A stretch of DNA of 64,000 nt from Rheinheimera faecalis (lineage in GTDB: Bacteria > Pseudomonadota > Gammaproteobacteria > Enterobacterales > Alteromonadaceae): contig NZ_JAJOYT010000006.1 in assembly GCF_021290965.1 (NCBI RefSeq), positions 1 through 64,000 of the forward strand, in the 5' to 3' direction. The position numbers and the translations under genes are program-made. This document shows, one piece after another, positions 18,353-25,583 of the stretch (positions within the stretch are counted from its first letter, which is position 1; the number at the start of each line of letters is the position of its first letter). The notes below the pieces were generated by a model that did not search any database, had not been told where the DNA came from, and worked only from the letters and a program-made list of their open reading frames with translations.

Positions 18353-18919
18353 GTGGCAACTATCCGTACTGGCAATAAAAGCGTTTTACTGGTGGTCGAT
18401 CTTCAGGTTGGCGTTGTCAAAGATGCCTGGGATATTCAGCGTATTGTGAAGAATGTTAAGCATGCAGTCGACAGTGCGCGCCAGCATAAGGTGCCTGTTA
18501 TTTGGGTCCAGCACTCGGACGAGCAGTTGCAGTCCGGCAGCCCACAATGGCAATGGGTACCGGAACTTATTCCATTACAAGATGAACTACAAATCCATAA
18601 ACATTTCCACTCGTCTTTCGAACAAACCAGTTTGGATCAGAATCTGGCCACTATGGGAGCTAGTCATATTATCCTGGCTGGTGCTGCCACGAATTGGTGT
18701 ATCCGCTCGACCGCCTATGCTGCATTGGAGCGTGGCTACGACCTGACGCTGGTCAGTGACTGCCATACCACAGAAGATATGCTGCTCTCTGATGGCTCCC
18801 GTATTGAGGCTTCCTGCATTATTCTGGAACTTAACGTTGCAATGACCTGGCTCAATTATCCGGGGCGAAACAACAAAGCTGTCAGTGCCAAAGAGTTAAG
18901 TTTTGAGCATATAGCCTGA
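18353..18919 (+). CDS. Isochorismatase-like cysteine hydrolase
   Basis: A 188-residue hydrolase of the isochorismatase/nicotinamidase superfamily. The catalytic triad is Asp16 (LLVVDLQVGV), Lys83 (IHKHFHSSF) and Cys116 (GAATNWCIRSTAY). Members hydrolyse amides or enol ethers, such as nicotinamide, N-carbamoyl compounds or isochorismate. The substrate is not given by the sequence, and no menaquinone or siderophore synthesis genes adjoin it. The GTG start has AAGGAGA eight bases upstream. Confidence 0.88.
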   Translation: MATIRTGNKSVLLVVDLQVGVVKDAWDIQRIVKNVKHAVDSARQHKVPVIWVQHSDEQLQSGSPQWQWVPELIPLQDELQIHKHFHSSFEQTSLDQNLATMGASHIILAGAATNWCIRSTAYAALERGYDLTLVSDCHTTEDMLLSDGSRIEASCIILELNVAMTWLNYPGRNNKAVSAKELSFEHIA

Positions 18920-18951
18920 GCTTTATCTTCAGGCTTGCAGCTTTTCTTTTG
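18913..18951 (+). terminator. Possible terminator after the isochorismatase-like gene
   Basis: AGCCTGA and TCAGGCT (18913-18919 and 18929-18935) form a seven-base stem around GCTTTATCT, followed a few bases later by the T-rich CTTTTCTTTT. Confidence 0.4.
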
Positions 18952-19009
18952 CCTAACCTTATGATTTAGTTATTCATAATCAGCACTTTTTTGTATAAGG
19001 TGAATTGCC

Positions 19010-19414
19010 GTGTCCAGAGAATTACTACTTTTACTGCTGGCTGATGCGATTTTGGTCGTGCATGTTCTTTTTGTCTGTTTTGTAGTACTCGGGCTTGTTG
19101 CAGTTTATTTGGGCTATTTTCTGAACTGGCTGTGGGTTCGTAATCTTAGTTTCCGGTTACTGCATTTACTCGCTATAGGCATAGTGGTCCTGCAGTCCTG
19201 GCTTGGTGTGATCTGCCCATTAACCATTTGGGAGATGGCACTGAGGAAAGAAGCAGGGGCAGGCACTTACGCAGGATCTTTTATTCAGCACTGGTTACAT
19301 CAGTTGTTGTTTTACACTGCGCCAGAGTGGGTATTTATACTGCTCTACAGCGCTTTTGGGCTATTGGTGTTGGCAAGCTGGTTTTTGGTGCGACCCAAAC
19401 GACATTTCCGATAG
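19010..19414 (+). CDS. DUF2784 family membrane protein
   Basis: A 134-residue four-helix membrane protein of the DUF2784 family. Typical features are LADAILVVHVLFVCFVVLG at residues 10-28, the CPLTIWE motif at about 69-75 and AGSFIQHWLHQLLFY at about 89-103. The conserved His residues in helix contexts (LLHLL, VHVLF, QHW) suggest cofactor or proton involvement but no function is established. Start is GTG with AAGGTG upstream. Confidence 0.85.
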   Translation: MSRELLLLLLADAILVVHVLFVCFVVLGLVAVYLGYFLNWLWVRNLSFRLLHLLAIGIVVLQSWLGVICPLTIWEMALRKEAGAGTYAGSFIQHWLHQLLFYTAPEWVFILLYSAFGLLVLASWFLVRPKRHFR

Positions 19415-19537
19415 CCGGTTTAGGGTGCTGAGTGAGCTGAAATTATTGATAGAGAAATCGGCTCGCTAGTCAGCATGTTGTGTAAAAGCTAAAGACCCAT
19501 GACGATTAAAATAAAGGCCCTATTGAAGGAGTTTTAA

Positions 19538-20161
19538 GTGAAGAAAATTGCGTTCATCAGCTACGGTATTGTCTATTTACTGCTTATTGCGTTCAGTGTC
19601 TATGGCAGCATTTTAGTGGGGCAGTTTTCGGTGGCCAATTTAATCAGCACTTTACTTTCAATGCTTTATTTACTGGGATTTTTTGGCTATGCCTTACAAA
19701 AGGCTATCTGGAGTGCTGCAGTCTGGCGGCGGTTGTTTTACCTGATATCTATTGCCACCCTGATACAGCTGGTTGCTGCCTTTTGGGCCGAATGGGCCCA
19801 ATCCATTGAAGTCATGCTGGCGACCCTGCTTAGCCTTCCTGTTATTTATGCCTTGTATCAATATGGCAAAGCCGATAGTGCTATCTGGTTGAATGATAAA
19901 GATCATAGAAAAGCAGCTTTACTGGATACCTTGTTGGGTTATGGATCTGTGCTGGTGGTCGAAAAAGAGCACGGAGCAGACAACACAAAGGTCACAGTGT
20001 CTAAAGACGCCGACAGCTATTCAGTAAAAATTTCACGTACAAAAAGTGGCAAGGAAGAGTCCTTTGCCAATACATTTAATAATCCAGGCGCTACGGCCGT
20101 TTTCATCGAAAAATACACGCTAGTCACTATGAGCGATTTCGAAGAAAAATACGCGCGCTAG
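19538..20161 (+). CDS. Hypothetical membrane protein with C-terminal soluble domain
   Basis: A 207-residue protein I do not recognise. Four hydrophobic segments fill residues 1-105 (ISYGIVYLLLIAFSVYGSIL; NLISTLLSMLYLLGFFGYAL; LFYLISIATLIQLVAAFWAEW; VMLATLLSLPVIYALYQYG). Residues 120-207 form a charged, soluble-looking part with SYSVKISRTKSGKEESF and FIEKYTLVTM. The GTG start has AAGGAG about six bases upstream, so translation is well supported. Confidence 0.6.
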   Translation: MKKIAFISYGIVYLLLIAFSVYGSILVGQFSVANLISTLLSMLYLLGFFGYALQKAIWSAAVWRRLFYLISIATLIQLVAAFWAEWAQSIEVMLATLLSLPVIYALYQYGKADSAIWLNDKDHRKAALLDTLLGYGSVLVVEKEHGADNTKVTVSKDADSYSVKISRTKSGKEESFANTFNNPGATAVFIEKYTLVTMSDFEEKYAR

Positions 20162-20249
20162 GGCTTTTAGATACAATCAGCGAACATGCTGACTCTGGCT
20201 GGATAAAACTACTGTGAGCCTTTCAGGCAAATTAATAAAAGGAACTTAG

Positions 20250-20720
20250 ATGAAAAAGTTAGTGTTAGCCTTGGTTAGCTTTATTGCGATTTATCATGCT
20301 CAGGTAGCGGCAGATAGCTTTGATTACGATGCCTTTGTGAAGGCTTATTATCAGGCAGAGGTTGTCACTCAGCAACCTGATGCAACCAAAGAGGATTTGG
20401 AGCACTACCTGTCTTTTTTGACCGACGACGTAGGTAACCAACACTTGCCAAATGCGCCTGATGATTCACGCGAGCCCGACGGCAAGGCATTGATGCGAAA
20501 AGGCATGACTCACTATTTAGGCGCGCATACTGAATACAAATCTGAGCTGATAAGCTATGAGTTTGGTCACAATGTTGTGGCTATTAAACATAAGTTTGCA
20601 GCCAAGGGAAAACGAGCTGACGGCTCAGAGTTCAGTTATGCCAAGAGCGCATTGGATGTATTAGAGCTTGAAAATGGCAAAGTATCAGTGATCCGTCGTT
20701 ATAGTAAGTTGGATGAATAA
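20250..20720 (+). CDS. Exported NTF2/SnoaL-like protein
   Basis: A 156-residue protein with a signal peptide (MKKLVLALVSFIAIYHAQVAA) and a cone-shaped NTF2-like fold pattern: FVKAYYQAEVV helix, a disordered DSREPDGK loop, YEFGHNVVAIKHKFAAKGKRADGSEFSYAKSALDVLELENGKVSVIRRY strands. Such proteins are ligand-binding or isomerase-like. AAAGGAAC lies six bases before the ATG. The exact role is unknown. Confidence 0.65.
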   Translation: MKKLVLALVSFIAIYHAQVAADSFDYDAFVKAYYQAEVVTQQPDATKEDLEHYLSFLTDDVGNQHLPNAPDDSREPDGKALMRKGMTHYLGAHTEYKSELISYEFGHNVVAIKHKFAAKGKRADGSEFSYAKSALDVLELENGKVSVIRRYSKLDE

Positions 20721-20750
20721 TAGCTATTTTTTAACAACAGACTTTGAATC

Positions 20751-20784
20751 GCAGAAAACAACAAGGCAGCCCGCTGTTTTCTGC
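20751..20784. other. Perfect 10-base stem in an intergenic region
   Basis: GCAGAAAACA (20751-20760) pairs with TGTTTTCTGC (20775-20784) around a 14-base loop, 30 bases after the NTF2-like gene. No T run follows. Confidence 0.4.
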
Positions 20785-20872
20785 TACGTTTCGGCTATGC
20801 TCAATACATAGATGCGGCTTTAGTTTAAGCGGTAGCGCACGGCTAGGCGTTAGAAGACAATAAGAACATATA

Positions 20873-21220
20873 ATGACAAAACAAGAGTTTATAAAGCAGA
20901 AAAAACTATTCGATAAAAAATTCGAGCAAAATGATATTTTTTACGCCGTAGCTTTTGTTGCTTTACTTTTATTAAATTGGTTGCTTGTCAGCTATTTTGA
21001 TGCACTGCTTGAATCCTGGCTTGTGACTTATCTAATCCTGCTTTTTTGTAGCCTATTTATGTCTATCCGATGGATTAAAAAGTTACAACAACGGGAGATC
21101 AGCAACTCAGATTTACGTTGTTTTTCTTGTAATGGCCTTCTTATTGGCGATTTGGCCGATCTTGCATTAGCAACAGATCATTGCCCCAAATGTGGTCAAC
21201 ATGCATTTGAAAACCCGTAA
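20873..21220 (+). CDS. AT-rich small membrane protein with zinc ribbon
   Basis: A 115-residue protein: a lysine-rich N-terminus, two membrane helices (IFYAVAFVALLLLNWLLVSYF; SWLVTYLILLFCSLFMSI), and a C-terminal cytoplasmic zinc-ribbon-like motif CFSCNGLL...HCPKCGQH with two CxxC pairs. The reading frame is visibly richer in A and T than its neighbours, which hints at recent acquisition or relaxed selection. I cannot assign a function. Confidence 0.6.
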   Translation: MTKQEFIKQKKLFDKKFEQNDIFYAVAFVALLLLNWLLVSYFDALLESWLVTYLILLFCSLFMSIRWIKKLQQREISNSDLRCFSCNGLLIGDLADLALATDHCPKCGQHAFENP

Positions 21221-21596
21221 AAGAAGAGAGCTATGAGTTTTCCACTAAAAGAGTGCTTTGGCTGAATAATATATAAGCAGCTTCACCTCATTAGTGTGTT
21301 ATGTTAACTGCTGTTATTCATTTCTTCGCCCTTATCCCGCCCGGGCTTTGTATTTCGATAATGTCTTATTTCAGTCTCTGAACAAACCAACAGGGGGGTT
21401 CAGTGGCATCTTCATTCACAACGTCTCCTGTTCTGCCCTTTACCGCAATAACGATCCGCACCGTATTTTGAATTGGTGTTTTGTCAGGTGAAGTTAACCT
21501 TGTGTGCGATATCGCACAGAAGTTGTTTTGAGCTACGCAGTATCTTCAGCCGGTTTTAGCCGGATCCTGACCTCCATGCCAATTTACCGAGGGATT
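21221..21596. other. 376-base region ahead of the Crp/Fnr gene
   Basis: No gene is supported; a 65-codon frame at 21294-21491 has no ribosome binding site and an odd Cys/Tyr-rich composition. The only clear element is the palindrome at 21503-21518. Confidence 0.5.
21503..21518. promoter_or_regulatory. Crp/Fnr-like palindromic site
   Basis: TGTGCGATATCGCACA is a perfect 16-base palindrome with the TGTG(N8)CACA form of CRP-family sites (consensus TGTGA-N6-TCACA). It is 78 bases before the ATG of a Crp/Fnr regulator, which suggests autoregulation. Confidence 0.55.
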
Positions 21597-22373
21597 ATGT
21601 CAACAAAACCCAAACCGCATCCACAGCAAAATCATCTGCTGGCGGCGTTAGCACCTGATGTTCAGGCTCGTTTGTTTCCACATCTGGAGTTAGTGCCCTT
21701 GCCACTACGTTCTTTGATGTACGAATCTGGCCGCACCATGCGCCATGTGTATTTCCCAACAGACTCTATAGTGTCGTTGCAATACATTATGGAAAACGGT
21801 GCGTCCACAGCAATTCTGGTTGTGGGAAATGAGGGCTTGTTAGGTATCTCGTTATTTATGGGAGGTCAGGGCACACCTAGCCGCTCTATAGTACAAAGTG
21901 CTGGTCATGCTTATCGTTTGCCACGGCCTATGGTGAAAGACGAATTTAACCGACATGGCCAGTTGCTGCTGTTGATGCTGCGTTATACCCAGGCTCTGAT
22001 CACACAAGTGGCGCAAACTGCGGTATGCAATAGGCATCATTCGATTGATCAGCAGCTTTGCCGCTGGCTACTGCTGTCTATGGACCGTTTGTCACACAAT
22101 CAACTGACGATGACGCAGGAATTTATTGGCAATATGCTGGGGGTGCGCCGTGAAGGCGTGACACAAGCTGCATTAAAGCTGCAACAACAAGGTGTGATTT
22201 CTTATTCGCGTGGTCTGATTAAGGTGCTGGACAGGGACAAACTCGAAGCCATGAGCTGCGAATGCTATGGAGTGGTAAAAAAAGAAACTGAGTTATTACT
22301 GCCTTATCTGCCGCAGCGTCAAGTGATTAAAAATGTGGCTGCAATTCCGGTAGTTACACTGCCAACCCTTTAA
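21597..22373 (+). CDS. Crp/Fnr family transcriptional regulator
   Basis: A 258-residue regulator. The N-terminal cyclic-nucleotide-binding fold (PLRSLMYESGRTMRHVYFPTDSIVSLQYIMENG...ILVVGNEGLLGI) is followed by the dimer helix and a winged helix-turn-helix near residues 170-215 (QEFIGNMLGVRREGVTQAALKLQQQGVISYSRG). It lacks the N-terminal cysteines of FNR and a clear cAMP phosphate cassette, so its signal is unknown. The C-terminal CECYGVVKKE motif is shared by a large, poorly characterised proteobacterial group. ATG 21597 has GAGGG upstream. A diguanylate cyclase follows 43 bases later. Confidence 0.85.
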   Translation: MSTKPKPHPQQNHLLAALAPDVQARLFPHLELVPLPLRSLMYESGRTMRHVYFPTDSIVSLQYIMENGASTAILVVGNEGLLGISLFMGGQGTPSRSIVQSAGHAYRLPRPMVKDEFNRHGQLLLLMLRYTQALITQVAQTAVCNRHHSIDQQLCRWLLLSMDRLSHNQLTMTQEFIGNMLGVRREGVTQAALKLQQQGVISYSRGLIKVLDRDKLEAMSCECYGVVKKETELLLPYLPQRQVIKNVAAIPVVTLPTL

Positions 22374-22416
22374 GGCTGCGTGCAAGCGTTGTTCTGTGTT
22401 TTATCAAGAGGTAGCC

Positions 22417-23301
22417 ATGTCAGCAAAATCGAAAGCGCACGTGAAAAAGGTTACCGTCAAGAGAGTGTCGCTGGATGGTGTACTTAAAAAAAATGAGGAA
22501 ATTAAAATAGATGTGGCCAGAGCCGCAGGTGAACTTGCCTCGGCTAATCATGTTTTGCGGCAAGAAACTGCTTCAGTTCAGGCGATGAAAACAGCGCTTA
22601 CACAAAATGTAGATGCCGAAGATATGGTGGCGAAAGCGGCTGATGATCTGAAACGGGTGAATATTAAACTGGCCAATGAAATAGCGGTTCGCATAGGGAT
22701 TGAATCCGAACTCGATAGCATGAAAACAGATTTAGCCACAGTACGTGACGACTTATTACAAGCTCAGGTAACAGGCCAGCAAGCACAACAGCTTGCGCTG
22801 ACTGATGTTCTGACTGGTTTGCCAAACCGCGCCTCCTTTGATCAGGCACTGACTCAGGGATTGGCTCAGGCTAAACGTCAGGGCTGGGGACTGGCAGTGA
22901 TGTTTATTGATGTCGACAAGTTTAAAAATATTAACGACAGCCATGGTCATGATGTCGGCGACAGGGTGCTGCTAACAGTAGCAAACCGGCTAAATTCCTT
23001 TATTCGCGATGGGGATATGGTCAGTCGCTGGGGCGGCGATGAATTTGTTTGTCTGTTGCTTGAAGTAAAGCACGAAAACGACGTGCTGCGTCTTGCCAGC
23101 AAGTTAGTCCAGCGTGTCGCAGAAGCCGTTGATTTAAGTGGGCAAATACTGCATATAAAAATCAGTATAGGTATTGCGCTTTCGCCGTCTGACGGTGAAA
23201 CTGCGGCCCTTCTTATCAAACACGCAGATAAGGCTATGTATAAGGCAAAAGGCACAGTGGCGCAGGTGGCGTTGTTCCGGCAGTTGAATGAGCCTGATTA
23301 A
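22417..23301 (+). CDS. GGDEF diguanylate cyclase with coiled-coil N-terminus
   Basis: A 294-residue soluble protein. Residues about 20-125 are heptad-rich (AGELASANHVLRQETASVQ, LIQANIKLA-type pattern) and probably a coiled coil; the rest is a GGDEF domain making cyclic di-GMP. The active-site GGDEF is at residues 206-210, and an inhibitory RxxD site (RDGD) stands five residues before it, so product inhibition is expected. No membrane helix or sensor domain is seen. AGAGG lies five bases before ATG 22417. It is probably co-transcribed with the Crp/Fnr gene upstream. Confidence 0.9.
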   Translation: MSAKSKAHVKKVTVKRVSLDGVLKKNEEIKIDVARAAGELASANHVLRQETASVQAMKTALTQNVDAEDMVAKAADDLKRVNIKLANEIAVRIGIESELDSMKTDLATVRDDLLQAQVTGQQAQQLALTDVLTGLPNRASFDQALTQGLAQAKRQGWGLAVMFIDVDKFKNINDSHGHDVGDRVLLTVANRLNSFIRDGDMVSRWGGDEFVCLLLEVKHENDVLRLASKLVQRVAEAVDLSGQILHIKISIGIALSPSDGETAALLIKHADKAMYKAKGTVAQVALFRQLNEPD

Positions 23302-23332
23302 AGCGATAAACCCAGATTAAAAAGCAGGAAAG

Positions 23333-23671
23333 ATGGATCATTTAACTTTGGAAATCAGCTTTCGTTTTCGTCAGCTCAACAAAATGCAGGTGCTGACATT
23401 ATGCCGTGAACTCGAAGACGTTTCTTATGCTGAAAACCCGGCAGATGAAGATAATCTGAAACCCCGTAGTTTTGAAGCTTTGGTAGCGCTCACTGCAGCG
23501 AATCTAGATGCGATCAACATGTTTTATGTGCGTCAGGGCCTGAATGTCAACCACTGCGATATTTTCGTCAGCGTAAAAGCAGTTGATACAACAAGCTTTG
23601 CTCTGCCCCCTATAGTGAATCAAATGTTGAAACATATTGACTGCCCCTTGAGTTTTTCCATAAGGACTTAA
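23333..23671 (+). CDS. Hypothetical 112-residue protein
   Basis: I do not recognise this protein. It is soluble, with alternating strand- and helix-like patches (LTLEISFRFRQLNKMQVLTL; NCDIFVSVKAV) and no signal peptide. AGGAA lies four bases before the ATG, and it starts 31 bases after the cyclase gene, so a shared transcript is likely. Confidence 0.55.
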   Translation: MDHLTLEISFRFRQLNKMQVLTLCRELEDVSYAENPADEDNLKPRSFEALVALTAANLDAINMFYVRQGLNVNHCDIFVSVKAVDTTSFALPPIVNQMLKHIDCPLSFSIRT

Positions 23672-23806
23672 ATGTTCTGCGCTGAGCTCAATTGCCCTTT
23701 ATTCTGTTACCTCCACACTAAAAAATATCTGATCTACCTTGTCGAATTTGGACTGCATTGTTCGACTACAGGTTTTAATCAGTAAATTAAAAACAAAGGT
23801 GAACAG

Positions 23807-24022
23807 ATGTCTGATACAGAAAAGGTGAAAGGCCCAGCTTCGTATTTTCCTTCTATCGAAAAAAAGTACGGCTTTGCGGTTCAGCACTGGTTTGATTTAT
23901 TGCAAAACCAGCAGCAACTGAAGCATATGGAAATGGTGGCCTGGCTGAAAGACGAACATGGTATAGGCCATGGTCATGCGAATGCGCTGGTTGCTTATTT
24001 CCGCAGCCAGACTCTGGAGTAA
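23807..24022 (+). CDS. DUF4287 family small protein
   Basis: A 71-residue cytoplasmic protein matching DUF4287: GPASYFPSIEKKYGFAVQHWFDLL, then MVAWLKDEHGIGHGHANALVAYFRS. Members are small helical proteins, sometimes fused to other small domains; the function is unknown. AAAGGTG lies about five bases before the ATG. An imperfect inverted repeat (GTCGAA ... TTCGAC) lies upstream at 23739-23764. Confidence 0.8.
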   Translation: MSDTEKVKGPASYFPSIEKKYGFAVQHWFDLLQNQQQLKHMEMVAWLKDEHGIGHGHANALVAYFRSQTLE

Positions 24023-24131
24023 CAAAACCTTACAGTTTAATACCCTGATTTAAGCTTTTCGCTTTGCTGATTGCTTTTCAGCTGTGATGCAATGGAGTGG
24101 ATTGCTTTTACTGAAACAGGATGAAATTCAG

Positions 24132-25439
24132 ATGGTTAAACGCAGCGCTTTACTGGCCCTGATACTCTTTACGCCCATTCTGGCGGCCACAGAAGTGGTG
24201 ACCCAGATTGAAAAAAATACCCAGGGTCAATGGTGGGTCAGGTACAGCACCACCACGCCTGTGCAGCGTATTGTATTTCAGCGTAATCCGGATGATTCAA
24301 GGGCAAAGCAATGGATAGCACAATCGGAGCTTTATAAAATTCAGGTCCTGGATGGTGTCGAAACTGTGCTCAGAACCGATGGCCAATCTTTTAACGAGGT
24401 GAGTTTCCGCCTTCCTGCTACCTATTCGCCTTTGCCTAAAGAATATGCTGCTTTTTCTCCTTTTTCTGATGGTGGCATGCTGCTGCATTCGGGCCGTTTT
24501 TTTGCCTGCGCAGAGCATTGTGGGCCAGAGCTCAACATCTGGACTTTGACGTTAAAAGCGCCTGCTGGAGAAAAAATTATTGTGGCTGGCAAGCTTTATC
24601 ACAACGAAGTGACCTGGCAAGAGCAGGACAGTGGTTCAAAGGTATATTTGGGGAAAGCACAGCCTTTAGCCGGAGCTGATTTTATCAGTCTGATTGATCC
24701 GGCATTACCTCAAGCATTGCAGCAACAAATCAGCAGTCAGTTGCCAGTGCTGATGGCCTGGTTTACAAAACATATGGGCGCACTGGATGTCAGACCTGCG
24801 TTATTTGCATCATACAGCAGCACAGAGAATGGCAGTTATGGTCATCAGGGCGGAACCTTGCCTGGACAAATCTTTATGCATTGGTATGGCCGTACTGCAA
24901 TAAAACAGCTGCAACCTGAGGCTGTGTTCTGGTTTTTTGCACATGAAGTGGCTCATTTGTATCAGCGACAAGCAGGCGCTATTGAACTTGCTCAGGATGC
25001 ATGGCTCCATGAAGGTGCTGCAGAGTATCTGGCCGGTGTGGCTTCGGCAGAAGTGCAGCAGAATAGGCAGATTTTGCAGGATAAATTGACAGAGGCAGGC
25101 AAAGATTGTGTGGCGGGTCTGGAAAAAGAGCATAACTACGCCAAAGCAGCCGCAGCCAATTCACAACTGCATTACAGCTGTGGTTTGTTACTGAACCATG
25201 CTATCAATATGCAGCTGCAAAAGGCTAAACAGCCAATCAGTCTCTTCAGACTATGGTCGTTGTTTAACACCACAGTGCAGGCTGGGCAAAGTCCACAAGC
25301 CTCTGTTTTTCTTGATGTACTTCAACCTTATGTGACGAAAGACTTTTGGTTACAGCTCAGTGCTTTCAGTAGTCAGGATAACTTTGATGCACATGCATTT
25401 ATGCAGCAGTTGCAGGCGGAAAATCAGCGCTCATTGTGA
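24132..25439 (+). CDS. Exported HExxH metallopeptidase-like protein
   Basis: A 435-residue protein with a signal peptide (MVKRSALLALILFTPILAATE). The C-terminal half carries a gluzincin-like zinc site: HEVAH in FFAHEVAHLYQR, with WLHEGAAEYLAG about 22 residues later, where the Glu would be the third ligand, as in the M1/M61 group. The N-terminal half is strand-rich and resembles no domain I can name. Cysteines at FACAEHCGPE suggest disulfides in the periplasm. ATG 24132 has AGGA about ten bases upstream; the frame is open to 24084. Substrate unknown. Confidence 0.65.
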   Translation: MVKRSALLALILFTPILAATEVVTQIEKNTQGQWWVRYSTTTPVQRIVFQRNPDDSRAKQWIAQSELYKIQVLDGVETVLRTDGQSFNEVSFRLPATYSPLPKEYAAFSPFSDGGMLLHSGRFFACAEHCGPELNIWTLTLKAPAGEKIIVAGKLYHNEVTWQEQDSGSKVYLGKAQPLAGADFISLIDPALPQALQQQISSQLPVLMAWFTKHMGALDVRPALFASYSSTENGSYGHQGGTLPGQIFMHWYGRTAIKQLQPEAVFWFFAHEVAHLYQRQAGAIELAQDAWLHEGAAEYLAGVASAEVQQNRQILQDKLTEAGKDCVAGLEKEHNYAKAAAANSQLHYSCGLLLNHAINMQLQKAKQPISLFRLWSLFNTTVQAGQSPQASVFLDVLQPYVTKDFWLQLSAFSSQDNFDAHAFMQQLQAENQRSL

Positions 25440-25509
25440 AAAGCAGGGGACCAGCTCTGTTTTTATGACTGCAAGGCAGGTTGGTGCGATTTATTAGATA
25501 TAAACAAGA

Positions 25510-25542
25510 ATAGTTCTTAATTGCTTTGCAATTGAGAGCTAT
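25510..25542. other. Long inverted repeat in the receptor leader
   Basis: A 15-base arm ATAGTTCTTAATTGC (25510-25524) pairs at 13 positions with GCAATTGAGAGCTAT (25528-25542) around TTT. It overlaps the Fur-like site and precedes a T-rich run, so it could also act as an RNA hairpin in the leader. Confidence 0.45.
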
Positions 25543-25547
25543 TTTCA
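25533..25547. promoter_or_regulatory. Candidate Fur box
   Basis: TGAGAGCTATTTTCA has the 7-1-7 Fur form TGAnAAT-n-ATTnTCA, with ten of fourteen arm positions agreeing, and continues ATTT as in many gammaproteobacterial boxes. It lies 37 bases before the ATG of a siderophore receptor. Confidence 0.55.
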
Positions 25548-25583
25548 TTTAAAATTCTGGCACTGTATTCAGAGGGAAGTGCC

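Noticed and set aside
20840-20860. Sequence ending GGCTAGGCGTTAG resembles the 3' end of an integron attC site before an AT-rich gene.
   Set aside because: The matching complementary 5' core (CTAACGCC-like) is missing at the expected place, and no second site or integrase is seen.
21294-21491. A 65-codon plus-strand frame upstream of the Crp/Fnr gene.
   Set aside because: No ribosome binding site, no domain, and an unlikely composition.
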